Source of the DNA: Datnioides undecimradiatus
Lineage: Eukaryota; Chordata; Actinopteri; Lobotiformes; Datnioididae
Reading direction: 5' to 3'
DNA length: 64,000 nt
NCBI GenBank assembly: GCA_008933995.1
Contig: WARS01000064.1
Span: 62,001-126,000 of the forward strand
The number at the start of each line of letters is the position of its first letter. Positions within the stretch are counted from its first letter, which is position 1. The notes below the pieces were generated by a model. It was not told where the DNA came from and ran no database searches. It saw only the letters and a program-made list of their open reading frames with translations. Below are positions 53,254-64,000 of this stretch, piece after piece. Both the position numbers and the translations under genes were made by a program.

Positions 53254-56080
53254 TCAGCGATGTGATGTCATACTGAGCTCTGTCCTCAGAGAGTCTGGCA
53301 GGTCAAAGTAGACCCTGCTGACGTCAACCTCTTTTCTGTAGGTCAGCAAGTCCTGCACTGTGAACTGGTCATTCTGGCCGGTCCACACTGTCAGACTGTA
53401 CCTGTGAAAAACAACAGAATGCATTAAAATCTGAAGGAACAGCTCAAAGGTTTGACTGAATGTGTCAATGCAAAAGTCAGTAATAGTCTTTAAAGAGGTC
53501 ATCTGCTGTATAAAGGTTGTTATTGCTGGTGGGAAAGATGGTATCAGAGGATCACAAAGAGCAACACAACTTATTTCTTTACTCTTGATCTGATTTTCCA
53601 TGTTTTTTGCTGCTAGCTTTTGGGAATTAATGCACCCTCTCACATCTAGGCAGAATTTATCTTTAGAGCATAATGACAACATGCATCATGTCTAACAATC
53701 GTTGTTGATAATCACCTGTCTGACTGCTGCAGCAGCCATGCGAGCTGGGGGAAGGACTGGGCCAGCAGAGCTGCACGCACTGGGAAGGTGACTGGATTTT
53801 CAAGGTTTCTACACATCTCCTCCATCACATGCACCATGTCCCAGCTGTAACCTGGAAATGATTAAAACCCAACCAGTCAATAGACAAACTTCCTTCTTGC
53901 TTCATCCGCAGGTTTAACAAACCATTTATTTGTGATGTAACTGTGAGATTATCCTACGAACAAGTATCAGAGACACTGTAGTTTATTTGGTGTCAATCCC
54001 AAATACACTCAATAGCGCACCAAATACACAGTAAAGATCTCTGTGGAAACACAGCCAGTGGTATTAAAGTGTTTTTACCCGGGTTATCTGTCCCAGCAGT
54101 CCATCCTGTAGTCCACCCAAGAGACAGTACAGTGTGTGTGGGTAGATCTCTCACGGCAGAAAGGAAAGCTTGAGGATCCAAAGGTTTGGCCAGACCTCCA
54201 GGACCAGGGAGGATATCTGCATTGACCCACACAGGAGCGCTCAGCCCAGCCAGCACCTCCTCCAGCAGAACCAAAGAAGGAGACACCGCCTCCAGGCTTT
54301 GTTGGAATGAGATGGCATCAAACTGCCACGTTATGACATATGTGCTGTCTTTTCATGGTTTTAGAGGCTGCACTGCAGTAAAGTGAAGTGAATGCTGATC
54401 TTGATTTGATTTCACGCCCTAGAGTCACACACAACCACACCTGACTTAGAAGGAACATAAGCTGGGACTCACCTCTTAAAGTCTAGTTTTATTCCCTTAT
54501 TGTGTGCCCTGATACCTTCCAGCCACTCCCTCAGCGTGATGTCACTGTCTGTGTCAGGGGGATGTGCCATGATTGGCTCTTTGGGATCACGACCTCTCAT
54601 GATTATGTCAGCCTCAATCATATGAGCAGGACCTAAGGGGACATTTGTTGATAAAATAAAGTGAAGAACCTGTGGTCCAGCACGTTCGCTTCTGAATGAA
54701 TTCTAGTTTAATGTGACTTTGGTTTCATCTTCTTCGCTTTGGCCATCAGAGTTTGTCCAGGTAGCCCGCCTTATCCTTAAATGCATCTTTTACTGTCCAC
54801 TCCCTGTAGTGAACTTGTGTTTATTCCATGGAATCCTCCTTTAATGAAGGCACTGACGTACAGTCTCCTATTCACAGACCTGAAGATGAGTGGAAGGCTG
54901 TGTCTAGTGCACGATCATTAGTCTTTAATCTAGTGTGACCAAGTGAGCTCTGATAAACCTTCAAAGGACGGTTCCAACAAACTAGTCTGCAGATTCATTT
55001 ACTGATTACTCCATTTGTGTTTTTTGGTCTTTAAAATGTCAGAGCAACAAAAACTGTCCATCAAAGCTTTTAAATGTAGTATGAAAATACAGCAGCAAAT
55101 CAGCAAAGTGCATCCTCTTGATTAATGCAAGACTGGGTAGTGGCACAGAGCCAATCACTAGCAGTATGAAGATTTATGTAAAGAGTTATGTTACTTTGTT
55201 AGGTTGTATATTTTACTCCAGGAGGAGTAATCCGTGTGGGATGGGTACCTGTGTGTGTATGTGTGACACAATTAATGCAATACAATGAGCCATATTTGCC
55301 CGTCACAGACTTATCAGTATCATATTGCTGCTGGCATATATGTTTCTGATATGCATCAATCTGTAAAGTGTCCTTTTCATAATACATAATGCAAAGAAAA
55401 GGCTTGTGTTAATAATAAACTGGTGTTCCTACAGACTTATAGGAATAATATTTAACTCTGCATGGTGCAAAATCCCTGCACACATTTCAACATAAATAAA
55501 GTTTATTTTCATTCCAGCTCAAAAGTCCTTCCATAGGCTGATAACTCACTGATGGGTGAGTTTCCCTCCTCTAAAGTCCCATCCAAATAGGTGCAAATAC
55601 ACTTCACTGTAGATCAGATCACCAACCTGACACACAAACAGACACATGGAGACAAACATGCTCCGTGCCTCAGAGGAGGCGTCAGTCTACCTGTGAGAGC
55701 CTCCACGAGCCTGCTCCTGCTGTTGACAGCGTGAGACCACGTGACCTCGGATGCGTCCCTGGTCTTTATCCGACTCGGCCTCCAAAAGTACTCCAGGGTC
55801 TGCTCCGACATCCTCTCTGCGGACACGGGCGGGACACTTTACTAACTCACTGAGTACTGTCCGATCGGTCACCGGACATGAGTGAAGACCGATACACGCT
55901 GCAGAACATGAATGTTAGCTGGCCTGACCGCTATGAGGTCATGTTTGAAGCAGTTCACACGGAGAGACAGATTAGATATTCGGGCTGTTTACCGTGTAAT
56001 TTCCACACGACGTAAACGATCAAGCATCCGACTAGAACTAAGGCAGTACCACGTGGGTTAGTCACTAAACTCCTCTTCAT
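53254..56080 (-). CDS. fam151b: Family with sequence similarity 151 member B
   Basis: Six coding exons on the minus strand join in frame to 291 residues (human about 276): 56080-55993, 55816-55691, 54632-54473, 54296-54079, 53851-53716 and 53401-53254. Exon 1 encodes a positively charged start (MKRSLVTNPRG) and a membrane anchor or signal segment (LVLVGCLIVYVVWKL). The FAM151 domain follows: LEYFWRPSRIKTRDASEVTW, AHMIEADIIMRG, PIMAHPPDTDSD, NKGIKLDFKS, PVWVNADILPGPGG, SLGWTTGW, ENPVTFPVRAALLAQS and YSLTVWTGQND. The family is related in fold to menorin and glycerophosphodiester phosphodiesterase-like barrels. In mouse, loss causes photoreceptor degeneration; the biochemical role is open. Exon 1 was found outside the longer reading frames from the TM-coding stretch and a matching donor. 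Confidence 0.93.
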
Positions 56081-57250
56081 AGCTCATCTCTACGATCTGA
56101 ACTGTGAGTGTAAAGAGTGAGGCTAAATCAGCAGCAGGAACACTGACCACGCTTCCGGTTGAGAATTTCCAAATAAAAGAACCAGGCTAATTTTACCTCT
56201 TCCTCTAATGATTTTCCTGCAGGTTTGACACAGAAAGCTGTGTGTGAGTTTGCTGTTTTATCCACGGTATGTTCTTAGATACAGTCCAGCTGAGACGAGA
56301 CATCAGGATTGTACAATTCTATAACTGTAGTTTCATTTGGCAGACTCTTTTAACCAAAGTGATGTACATGTAGAGTCAGCGCAACCAAGCAGAGATAGAC
56401 AGGAAAAGCAAAGTGGACAAGTACTAAGAGATGTTTTTAGTCCAATAGGACGTCAACAAGCAGTGCAGAACACTTTAATATTTCTTTTTTTTGTCTGGAA
56501 ATTCATTCCAAATGAGACTTATAGGGATAAAGCCAACAGCCTGCAAACTGCTCCCTTTTACTTTTCACATACTATCTAGATGATTGCCTGTGACTTGCAG
56601 ATAGCTGGCCATACCACAATGTCCCGATCTCTCTCTTGTAAGAGTCGGCTGCAGAGAGAAGTGATCCCTACCCCATCCTTCTGGTGTCTGCTCTCTTTCT
56701 CCCCAAAGCTCTATTTTGTCATTTCAAATGCTAAAGCGTTCACATTTTACCACCTGAAACTTTTGATCAGTTTCTCGTAACTGATTCTCAGGTTAAACGA
56801 GTATTTGATGTCATTTTCCTCAACCCTCACATGTCATCCTGGATTCTTAATCCTAAACGAGCAGCATCACCTCCAGGAGCAGGTCCAGGCAGGCCTTTGA
56901 TGAAGAATCTGTGCATCTGTCCACTCAACACCTTCAGTTCTGTTTGTGGAGCACAATGTGGTTCTTGTGTTTTTGTGTGTTCTTTATCCTGTTTTATATT
57001 TGTGGATCACAAACAGTTTGTGGATTTCGAGTCTATGTGTGGATCATGTTTTCTGCCACATCCTTAATATGAGCACCAAACAATCTGCAAAATATATCTC
57101 TCTCTCTCTCTCCAGACATGGACAATTTGGTTTTTATGCCACATTATTATTCTTAGAAAGTTTGTACAAACTGCTTAGTGAACCTATTTATGATCAGGCC
57201 ACGACATTTTTTCACTTCCACACTTTTTGTGCTTCTCTTCTTCCTGTATC
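56081..57250. other. Space between fam151b and the C2 gene pair
   Basis: Contains the fam151b promoter side (56081-56170, a few CpGs). Near 56335-56480 the stretch TTGGCAGACTCTTTTAACCA resembles a common teleost repeat (CAGACGCTTTTATCCAAAG type). No gene recognised. Confidence 0.35.
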
Positions 57251-57257
57251 AGTCATC

Positions 57258-57398
57258 TTGCATAATGCTGAGAGTGTAGCAGGCTGTGTTTTAGTGTTTT
57301 AATGGGTGGGCAGCTATCAAACTGATACGAGCTCCACTGGCCTTTAAAAACATGCAGCAGCAGATAGAGAGGGGAAAAGAAAGATATCAAGACTTCAG
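57258..57398 (+). promoter_or_regulatory. Promoter and non-coding exon 1 of C2 gene A
   Basis: A TATA-like CCTTTAAAAACAT (57341-57353) is followed by an exon ending in ACTTCAG|GTAAGAC at 57398/57399. The whole block, from ATAATGCTGAGAGTGTAGCA on, is repeated with small differences at 60957-61098 in front of the second C2 gene. This supports its being the core promoter and first exon. Confidence 0.65.
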
Positions 57399-59075
57399 GT
57401 AAGACTTTTTATTTCTGGCCTCTCGTGTTCTTTTCAATTTTATTTCTTTAACTGATCAATGTTTTCAGATCATTGCTGCCCCAACTGCTCCCCTTTACAA
57501 ATAGAGACAGACTGGTTTCCTATTAGTGTGTATCTACAGGTGCTTTTAGCTTAATGCATAGTGCAGCTACTTATACCTTTACTCACAAGCACTATAATTG
57601 TTTTCTACAAACCAATAAAACTGCTGGGAATCAACATTTACTTGAAGCTTTAGTGGCCCCTGCTGCTGCTTTGCAGCAAGTACAGCTAATGTAATTTTCT
57701 GTTACTTGTCTTATTTTTGGTTTTTATCATTTTCACATTTTAAAGCGGCTGTAACCAATATTTTCACTGGAATAAAACTGTGGCGTTCAAAACCTGTTTC
57801 CATCGCTTCTACGGGGACAAAAAGTCAGCTGCTGCAGTTTTAAACAAGTTGTATTTAGTTCATTTTAGTTTTGTCTGTTCAGTTTCTTCACTTTGGCTGA
57901 GAAGTTGGTATTAAAATCTAACAGAAACTCAGTAAATCAAAGTGATGTATAAAGCTGTGTACATGCATTTACACTGATATTTACATGTAACTGTTACCTT
58001 CAGGTTCAATAAAGTGGAAACTAACTGGAGATTAAAAATGGAATTAAGGTTTTCCAGATTAATAATTTCATCCATTATTAGAGTGATTATATTACAAGAT
58101 ATTTCATGATATTTAATTGTTACTTAAAGTTTCAAGAGTCATCTACATGACACGTATCCCCTATAACCTGAAGATTACAGGACAGACGAATGAAAGACAA
58201 CAAATAAACTAAATCCAATCCAAATATCAAATTAAACGTGCTACAGTAAAAAGAAGTCTTTCAGTTTCAGAAACCAAGTGTTGAAGGCCAGGCACCCAGA
58301 CTGCATGCGTCTGAAATGACTGTGACATGCTGTGAATCCAGGTAGAAACAATCCAAACAAATCCAGCTGCGTTGGAGCTCCACTTTCACACTCGCCTTCA
58401 GTGAGGGTGACGCAACATCTCCTCAGTGCACCAGTTTGTATTATCTGTGCGGCTGGTGCCACATGGCCGTTTCACAGTTGACCTCCTGTTTGTAGTGTCT
58501 ATATATGTAACACCAATAACAGCGCACATTAACAGGTGTAGCAGAAGTAAGCAGAGCCTAGTAAAGGTTCTTCTCTGGAGAACAGTTTTCTGTTCCTGAA
58601 AATAGAAAGACTCCAGGACTAAGTTTTACTGGAGAGTTTGTCCCACAGCGCTGTTTGGTGACCTCAGTATAGCAGGAAAATAAAAATACAGCTTGAAGCC
58701 TCAGAAATTGATCCAGAAGCAGTGTCAAATGAGACACCTGAAGATATGTCCCATCAGTTTGACTTCACTGTAGTCCATACAATACAGTGTGCATTGTGAT
58801 GCCTCATCTACAGCACTATCTGCTCAGAGGATGACAAAGACAGTATACAAGCACAGTCTGTTTTATTTAATGTAACACCCTGGACTCAATCCCACAACCA
58901 GCTGTTTTAGGAAATTGCTGAGCCTTTTTATTAAATTACACTAATCACTTTTAAACCTTTAAATCTCTACTAGAACCAATCAACTTGAGACTGAGTGAGA
59001 CAGGCAGAGGAGGGAAGTCTGAAGCCACTCCAATACTGTCTTTCTACAATCTAGACTCTTTGTCTTCCTCTACAG
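57399..59075 (+). other. Intron of C2 gene A
   Basis: Non-coding by the inferred model: donor at 57399, acceptor at 59074-59075 (CTACAG). It is AT-rich, and I recognise no internal gene or mobile element. Confidence 0.5.
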
Positions 59076-59089
59076 AGTCCTGTGAAGCC

Positions 59090-59491
59090 ATGGCCTCCAG
59101 TCTTCCTCTCCTGTTGCTGATCCTTTCCAGTCTGAGTCTGGTCCAGTCCAAGATGAGTCTGTTTAACCTGCGAGCCACTGACCTTCCCTCTGACTTGCTG
59201 GGAACCACAGACGGCTATATCAAGGTGTTCTGTGGCTCAGCCACTCTGGGTATGACATCCATTCGTCATAACGATGCCAACCCCTGGTGGGAGGAGGAGT
59301 TTTCCTACTTCCAAGCTCGGGAGAATGATGTACTGAGGCTGGAGGTTTTTGACAGTGATGTTGTCTTCGATGACCTCCTGGGAGTCTGTCAGCGTCAGAT
59401 CAGGCCAGGAACCCATGACCACGATTGTTTCCTGGAGAAAGGTGGAACCCTCCATTATTCCTACACCCTCAATGCAAATAGTAATCAGTGA
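59090..59491 (+). CDS. Small secreted perforin-type C2 domain protein, copy A
   Basis: A single coding exon of 133 residues. The ATG at 59090 lies 14 bases after a splice acceptor and is matched by the same context (CCTGTGAAGCCATGG) in copy B. An upstream in-frame ATG at 58985 falls in the intron. Residues 1-20 form a signal peptide (MASSLPLLLLILSSLSLVQS). The remainder is one C2 domain: LFNLRATDLPSDLLGTTDGY, NPWWEEEF, LRLEVFDSDVVFDDLLGVCQ and DCFLEKGGTLHYSY. Aspartates at the usual calcium-binding loop positions are kept. The wording is closest to the C2 domain at the end of vertebrate perforin, but no MACPF pore domain is present upstream. Inferred role: a secreted calcium-dependent lipid binder; actual function is unknown. 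AATAAA at 59556 ends the gene. Confidence 0.85.
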   Translation: MASSLPLLLLILSSLSLVQSKMSLFNLRATDLPSDLLGTTDGYIKVFCGSATLGMTSIRHNDANPWWEEEFSYFQARENDVLRLEVFDSDVVFDDLLGVCQRQIRPGTHDHDCFLEKGGTLHYSYTLNANSNQ

Positions 59492-59555
59492 TGTGTTGAT
59501 GCATGTGACCATTAACTTTGTCAGTCATGTATCTCATTCCGGTGTCCCTGTCATC

Positions 59556-59561
59556 AATAAA
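59556..59561 (+). terminator. Poly(A) signal of C2 gene A
   Basis: AATAAA 65 bases after the stop codon, with a GT-rich stretch following. Confidence 0.6.
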
Positions 59562-59579
59562 AATCAAACTGTGCTGCAA

Positions 59580-60950
59580 AACTGTTGTTTCCTCAGTCAT
59601 AGCACATTACTGTGGGAGTGAAACATAGAAATAATCAGTTTAACTATTCTATTGCACAAGAGCTTACCTTACCTGCCCATAATGTAACATACCAGAGGCC
59701 TGGCACTGGACACCTAAACGAAATGCAGCCAGAGTGTTACACACATTCACACCTGTATTTGACAGGTGAATATGTCTGCTGAGATCTATGCAAAAGGGTT
59801 GACAATGAGGAGGCACTCACCATGTTTGTACGATAAACAGGACAAATCCGTTTGTCTACACTGGAAACTTCTCAATGTCATTTCAAGCTGCAGTTCTAAT
59901 GCTTTGGCCACACTGAACACACAGCGTTTGCTCAACATTCGCAGAGCAGATGTTTACGCTTACAGACAATGGGCACAGAGTTTGTGTCATATGGGTATGT
60001 TAACCTCTACACACTACAGAGGGCTATGTAAAGGCTGAAATTGCTGAGCAACCTCCAGCTGGCAGTGGGAAAATAATTAGACAACTAGATAATTAGAAAA
60101 AAACATGTGCATTAATGTATTATGACCTCACACCTCTCAAACCATTCTTTAAAACTACAATAACATTATGATGGGTGATGCATACATGCATACATACAAG
60201 CCATTGTGCACACTACATATACACACATCTGCACATGAAAAGCCCAGTCCAAGTCCCAGACTCTAGCTGTGCACAGTCTGTATCTTCAGCGCTGAGTTCC
60301 AGATGTCCTCTCACGCGAGTGGTCCTGCCGACAATGCCAAATTTGTGGTGGCAATTTCTGGTTTAAAAAAAAAAGCACAAAGTCAGAAACACTTTTCATC
60401 CACAAGCTTCAATTCAGCATCTATCGATGGACTCACAGCACAGTGAAACACACGAGGTGTGTAATGAGCCCCGAGCTCCAGAGGCATCTGGGTTTTATAT
60501 ACTCAGCACACAGTAGTAGCACAGCAAGGTCGTAGAGAACGTGATGCCTTTCATTATCTATTTTGTTTCTGCCTCTGACCCTCGCAACTCGTATAATAGC
60601 ATCTTGTACACTTTTCACCTTCTGTTCGTAACGCAGCTATCTGAGAGCATACACAGAAGGTCTGATAACAGGCAACAAGCATGTGGAAAGATAAATGAAC
60701 TCATAGAGAAGTCATGGAATTCTTTAGGTAGGTCACAAAATTAGTTAATAGCATTAATAATATAAGGTCATAGGATAATACAGATTTGTACATTCCTCTT
60801 ACATATTATAACAATAACGCAGTTTTGTACTTTTCCATTACAGTCCTCACAGTGATGATTGCACTTCTGCAGTCCTCTCATCACACATTGGATAAGGGGT
60901 ACAACATGCCAAACGAGCCCACCCAATCCAGAGCCACAAATTCTACTTCT
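59580..60950. other. Spacer between the two C2 genes
   Basis: No gene recognised; frames are short. ATACATGCATACATAC-type simple sequence occurs near 60181. Confidence 0.4.
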
Positions 60951-60956
60951 GTCACA

Positions 60957-61098
60957 TTATGTAATGCTGAGAGTGCAGCAGGTTGTGTTGTCAGTGTGTT
61001 GTGGGAGGGTGACATGCAGCTGATATGAGCTGTGCTAGCCTTTAAAAACATATGGAACAGTAGACAGTGTGTTAAGATATAAGGCATCAAGACTCCAG
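60957..61098 (+). promoter_or_regulatory. Promoter and non-coding exon 1 of C2 gene B
   Basis: A copy of the block at 57258-57398. It keeps TAATGCTGAGAGTGCAGCAG, the TATA-like CCTTTAAAAACATA (61039-61052) and the donor ACTCCAG|GTAAGAC at 61098/61099. The offset from copy A is 3.70 kb at both ends. Confidence 0.65.
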
Positions 61099-61873
61099 GT
61101 AAGACCACATCTGCATCCAGATTTGAAATGATCTGTGTCAGGCACTCCTTTACACCCATCTGCCTTGATGACTTTCCTTCAAAAAAAGCCTTTCTGATGA
61201 ATTGGAACAATGAAACTAGATGAAACAATTTCCTAGGAACAGTATATGGAACATGTAATCTTTGAAAACAGCCTGACAAGGGATTAAAATGTAAGAAAGT
61301 TCCAAAATCAGTACCAGAGGATGAGTACTGTCAATGATGTAAACATTTTAGGACAAGAAATTGTAAAAAATAAAAGTATAAAAATGGCAAATATTCCATA
61401 GCATTTTTTAACAGAAACAACATAAAATGAACTCTGTATTTCCTGTATTTTTGTTTATCCTACTTATTGTTAAAGGAAATATTTTGGTCACATGGTATTT
61501 TTCAGGTCTCCATCTGTTGATTGGAATATGTTTCACATCATTTTATCTCATGAAACTACATCTATTCCATATTTTTAAACCAATTTTGCCATCTCTCTTC
61601 TTCATTGTTCCTTGATGTTTGCGTTGCTACAACACTTCTGATCTTAACATAATTGTTTCTGATATTTCTTACAATTTTCAGGTTTCTGTTTTTTGTTCAA
61701 GCCAAAGTCTGATGTTGTAAATGACTTCTTCACCTTCTTAATCAATAGATGTCCCACTGTGCTCTTCATTTTGGATTATTTCCTTCACTGTGCTTCAATA
61801 ACACTTTTGCATTAAAATCATTTTATTAGCGCGTCTCCTAAAAACAACTACTGAACAGCAGTGTTGACTGCAT

Positions 61874-62937
61874 TGTTACGACCCCAGGGTCATATTTTGG
61901 CCACTATGAAAGCATGTTTTAGCCGTGTGTGTCTTGTGGCGGCCTCACTGGCTGCCATACAGCGTTAGTATTTCTTTATAGTTATTTACACTGCACATCA
62001 TACACTTTCAAATAATGACACTACACGTAGTCTTTTGTGTTCACACAGTACATTCTTTATTTGACAGTTCTAAATTTGGGTGCGCACATTTTTAGTTGCA
62101 TACTGTTTTATGGTTTAGTTTGTGATTAATTCTTACCTTGTTTTCCAACGAGATCTGGACAAAAGACCTGAGTGCTGGGGGCAGGGAAGTTTTAAGCCCT
62201 GCTACAGGGAACAGGAGAGACCAAGAACAAGGGGGCAGCAGGGTGTGGAAATTCTTGAAATGGATCATTTCCTTTTTTTAGTTTATTATTATAAATAGTC
62301 TTTATTTGTAGGGTTTGGTTTTGTGGTGGTTATTTAGTTGGGGGATTTTTGTTATTGGTATTAAAGTGTGTGTGTAATTGTTTGTGGCAATCCCCCCTCT
62401 TGTGTCTGTTGTAGGCTAGCCTGTTTGTATATATACCTCCCCTTGTGTGTCGCGTGTGAGGTCAGGTCTGTTTAGTTAAACCTTAGTTGTGTTATTGTTG
62501 GGCCCTAGTCTGTTTAGTTTGTATTATTTGAAACTACTGACTTTTTGTTATTTGTTTTTCCTTATTGAATTAAAATTGAATTTTCACCCTTTTTACACTT
62601 TTGTCCTGCTCCTTGACCGTCCGGTCCGTAACATGTAACGTGTCAGGTGAGTCTCGTTAACTGACTAGTGGAGGATCAACGGTGCAGTTGGTTCCTGGGA
62701 GCTGATTGGTTCCAGCCTTGCAAGCATCCCCCATAAAGGCCGGCTTCCACCAGTTCCTGTGGGTTCTCCTCTCTCCACTTCCACCCAGACTGTCAGCGTG
62801 GTTCTTTCTTTGAAAGATGTTTTTAAGGAATAAATTCAAATTATTTTTGTAACCTCCAGTCCTCCAGTTGGTTCTTGGGAAGAGGGGAGTCTCATTCACA
62901 TGTTGTGTCAAAGTTTCCCCTAGGCTGGGGCGTAACA
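61874..62937. mobile_element. Solo LTR (or small LTR element) with 4-bp target duplication
   Basis: It starts TGTTACGACCCCAG and ends CTGGGGCGTAACA. These ends are inverted repeats of each other apart from one base and carry the TG...CA termini of retroviral-type LTRs. The direct repeat GCAT flanks it on both sides (61870-61873 and 62938-62941). Inside are a TATATATA-like promoter run near 62427 and T-rich/poly(A)-like sequence near 62560-62600. No gag or pol frame is present, so it is a solo LTR about 1.06 kb long, or a compact non-autonomous element (a second CGTAACA end occurs at 62627-62633). It lies in the intron of C2 gene B. Confidence 0.75.
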
Positions 62938-63047
62938 GCATGGTTTCACAATGAAAGCAAACACATGCACAAGTCTAGACTGATGGCTAAATCCATGTTC
63001 CTTGATTAAAGATGTGATGTTCCTCATTCACAGCCTCCTGTGAAGCC

Positions 63048-63437
63048 ATGGGCTCCCGTCTTCAGCTCCTCCGTCTGTTGGTCCTGTGCAGTCTGACTGC
63101 AGTCAAAGCCCAGCTGAAGCTGTTTAACCTGAGAGCCAGTGATCTTCCCTCCAACCTCCTGGGAACCACAGACGGCTACGTCAAAGTGTTCTGCAGCTCA
63201 ACGGCTCTGGGTGAAACGTCTGTCCGCAACAACAACCAAAACCCCTGGTGGGAGGAAGAATTCACCCACTTCAGGGCTCAGGCGAATGACGTGCTGAGGC
63301 TGGAGGTTCATGATAGTGATTTTGTCTTTGACGACCTCCTGGGAGTCTGTCAGCGCCAGATCAAGCCTGGAACCCATGAGCATGACTGCTTCCTGGAGAA
63401 AGGTGGAACCCTCCATTATACCTACACCCTCAGCTGA
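63048..63437 (+). CDS. Small secreted perforin-type C2 domain protein, copy B
   Basis: A single coding exon of 129 residues. The ATG at 63048 lies 14 bases after the acceptor at 63033. The signal peptide is MGSRLQLLRLLVLCSLTAVKA. The C2 domain differs from copy A at about 22 of 105 aligned residues. Kept motifs are NLLGTTDGYVKVFC, NPWWEEEF, VHDSDFVFDDLLGVCQ and EKGGTLHYTYTL, with the calcium-loop aspartates unchanged. It is a tandem duplicate of copy A with the same two-exon layout; its intron differs by the solo LTR. The gene ends at AATAAA 63701. Function is unknown; secretion and calcium-dependent lipid binding are inferred. Confidence 0.85.
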   Translation: MGSRLQLLRLLVLCSLTAVKAQLKLFNLRASDLPSNLLGTTDGYVKVFCSSTALGETSVRNNNQNPWWEEEFTHFRAQANDVLRLEVHDSDFVFDDLLGVCQRQIKPGTHEHDCFLEKGGTLHYTYTLS

Positions 63438-63700
63438 GAAGGGCTGCACGTCTCTTATCATGGCCTCATTCTAATGTACTAAATTCCCAGTGACCAGCAG
63501 TGAGGGATCCTAAATCTGTAATACATCGACACAAAACCTGTCCCTCAAACTCAAACAGAGCTTCATCAGTAAACCATATTCTGGTGCCTTTGATGTATGT
63601 AGTAGGGGCAACCTATTTACCACAGCATGACTGCATCTTGATGTATGGTTTAAAGGGTGTTGGTTCTCTACACACCTCATCCTGGTAAACTCCCTTATTC

Positions 63701-63706
63701 AATAAA
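63701..63706 (+). terminator. Poly(A) signal of C2 gene B
   Basis: AATAAA about 265 bases after the stop codon. The remaining 290 bases of the window hold no recognisable feature. Confidence 0.5.
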
Positions 63707-64000
63707 CCCTTTGAACGTTCATTCCAGTCTCGTCATAATGCTTTATACTGGACACTTTCCCTGTTTGTCCAAAAGAGATCAACCGTTCAAAAACGTGATG
63801 AACCTGATAATAGCCAATAAGTTTGTGAATGTCTGCCCTGTTAGCATGCAGTTTTACCCCTTCACAGATTATGGGAAATATGTACATTTATATGTGAATA
63901 TGTTGATACAAGAAAACACCACAATCAGCACAGCAGGCAACAGTGGCTGCAAAATGAGCAGAAAGCTGAAATGAGGCTGTGCTGGATGGATGGTGCAGGG

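Noticed and set aside
53254..53682. 142-codon open frame as the whole last exon of fam151b
   Set aside because: Only 53254-53401 fits the family and has an acceptor; the rest is intron read-through.
59090..63437. Truncated perforin pseudogenes
   Set aside because: Both copies have their own signal peptide, start context, promoter block, stop and poly(A) signal, and the C2 domain is intact, so they look like genuine small genes.

Overview
The window is a piece of a ray-finned fish (teleost) nuclear chromosome. All recognisable genes are vertebrate multi-exon genes with GT-AG introns. Between and inside them lie long dinucleotide microsatellites and typical teleost mobile DNA: L2/CR1-type LINE 3' ends, hAT elements, a solo LTR and short abundant teleost repeats. 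A percomorph fish is my inference from compactness and repeat types; the species cannot be named from sequence alone. There are no prokaryotic features, CRISPR arrays or rRNA/tRNA genes that I can support.

Layout. 1-9200: no protein gene recognised; it holds AT-rich DNA, an opposed pair of polyadenylation signals near 4.75 kb and an orphan CpG-rich patch near 7.2-7.7 kb. 11.0-13.2 kb, minus strand: sdf2l1, an ER-lumen MIR-domain protein ending in HDEL. 13.8-15.5 kb: LINE and hAT relics and microsatellites. 15.5-22.6 kb, plus: marveld2 (tricellulin). 23.4-32.8 kb, plus: ocln (occludin), carrying a 702-bp hAT-type element with a perfect 8-bp target duplication in one intron. 33.7-38.5 kb, plus: gtf2h2 (TFIIH p44). 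39.1-42.1 kb, plus: dhfr. 42.2-43.2 kb: LINE debris. 43.7-49.7 kb, plus: ankrd34b. 50.9-52.3 kb: LINE 3' ends. 53.25-56.08 kb, minus: fam151b. 57.3-63.7 kb, plus: two tandem genes for small secreted proteins made only of a perforin-type C2 domain, each with its own duplicated TATA-like promoter and non-coding first exon.

marveld2 and ocln are related tight-junction genes standing in tandem; both encode a four-pass MARVEL domain plus a C-terminal occludin/ELL coiled coil. From general knowledge, MARVELD2-OCLN-GTF2H2 matches human 5q13.2 and DHFR-ANKRD34B-FAM151B matches human 5q14.1, so the window joins two blocks that are separate in human. Exon models were built by hand from reading frames and splice consensus. 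All six multi-exon models on these loci and ankrd34b close in frame.

The least familiar material is the C2 pair at the right end. Other points of interest are an ankrd34b intron filled mostly by a LINE fragment, microsatellites placed at splice sites of sdf2l1 and marveld2, and a 12-codon microexon in marveld2.
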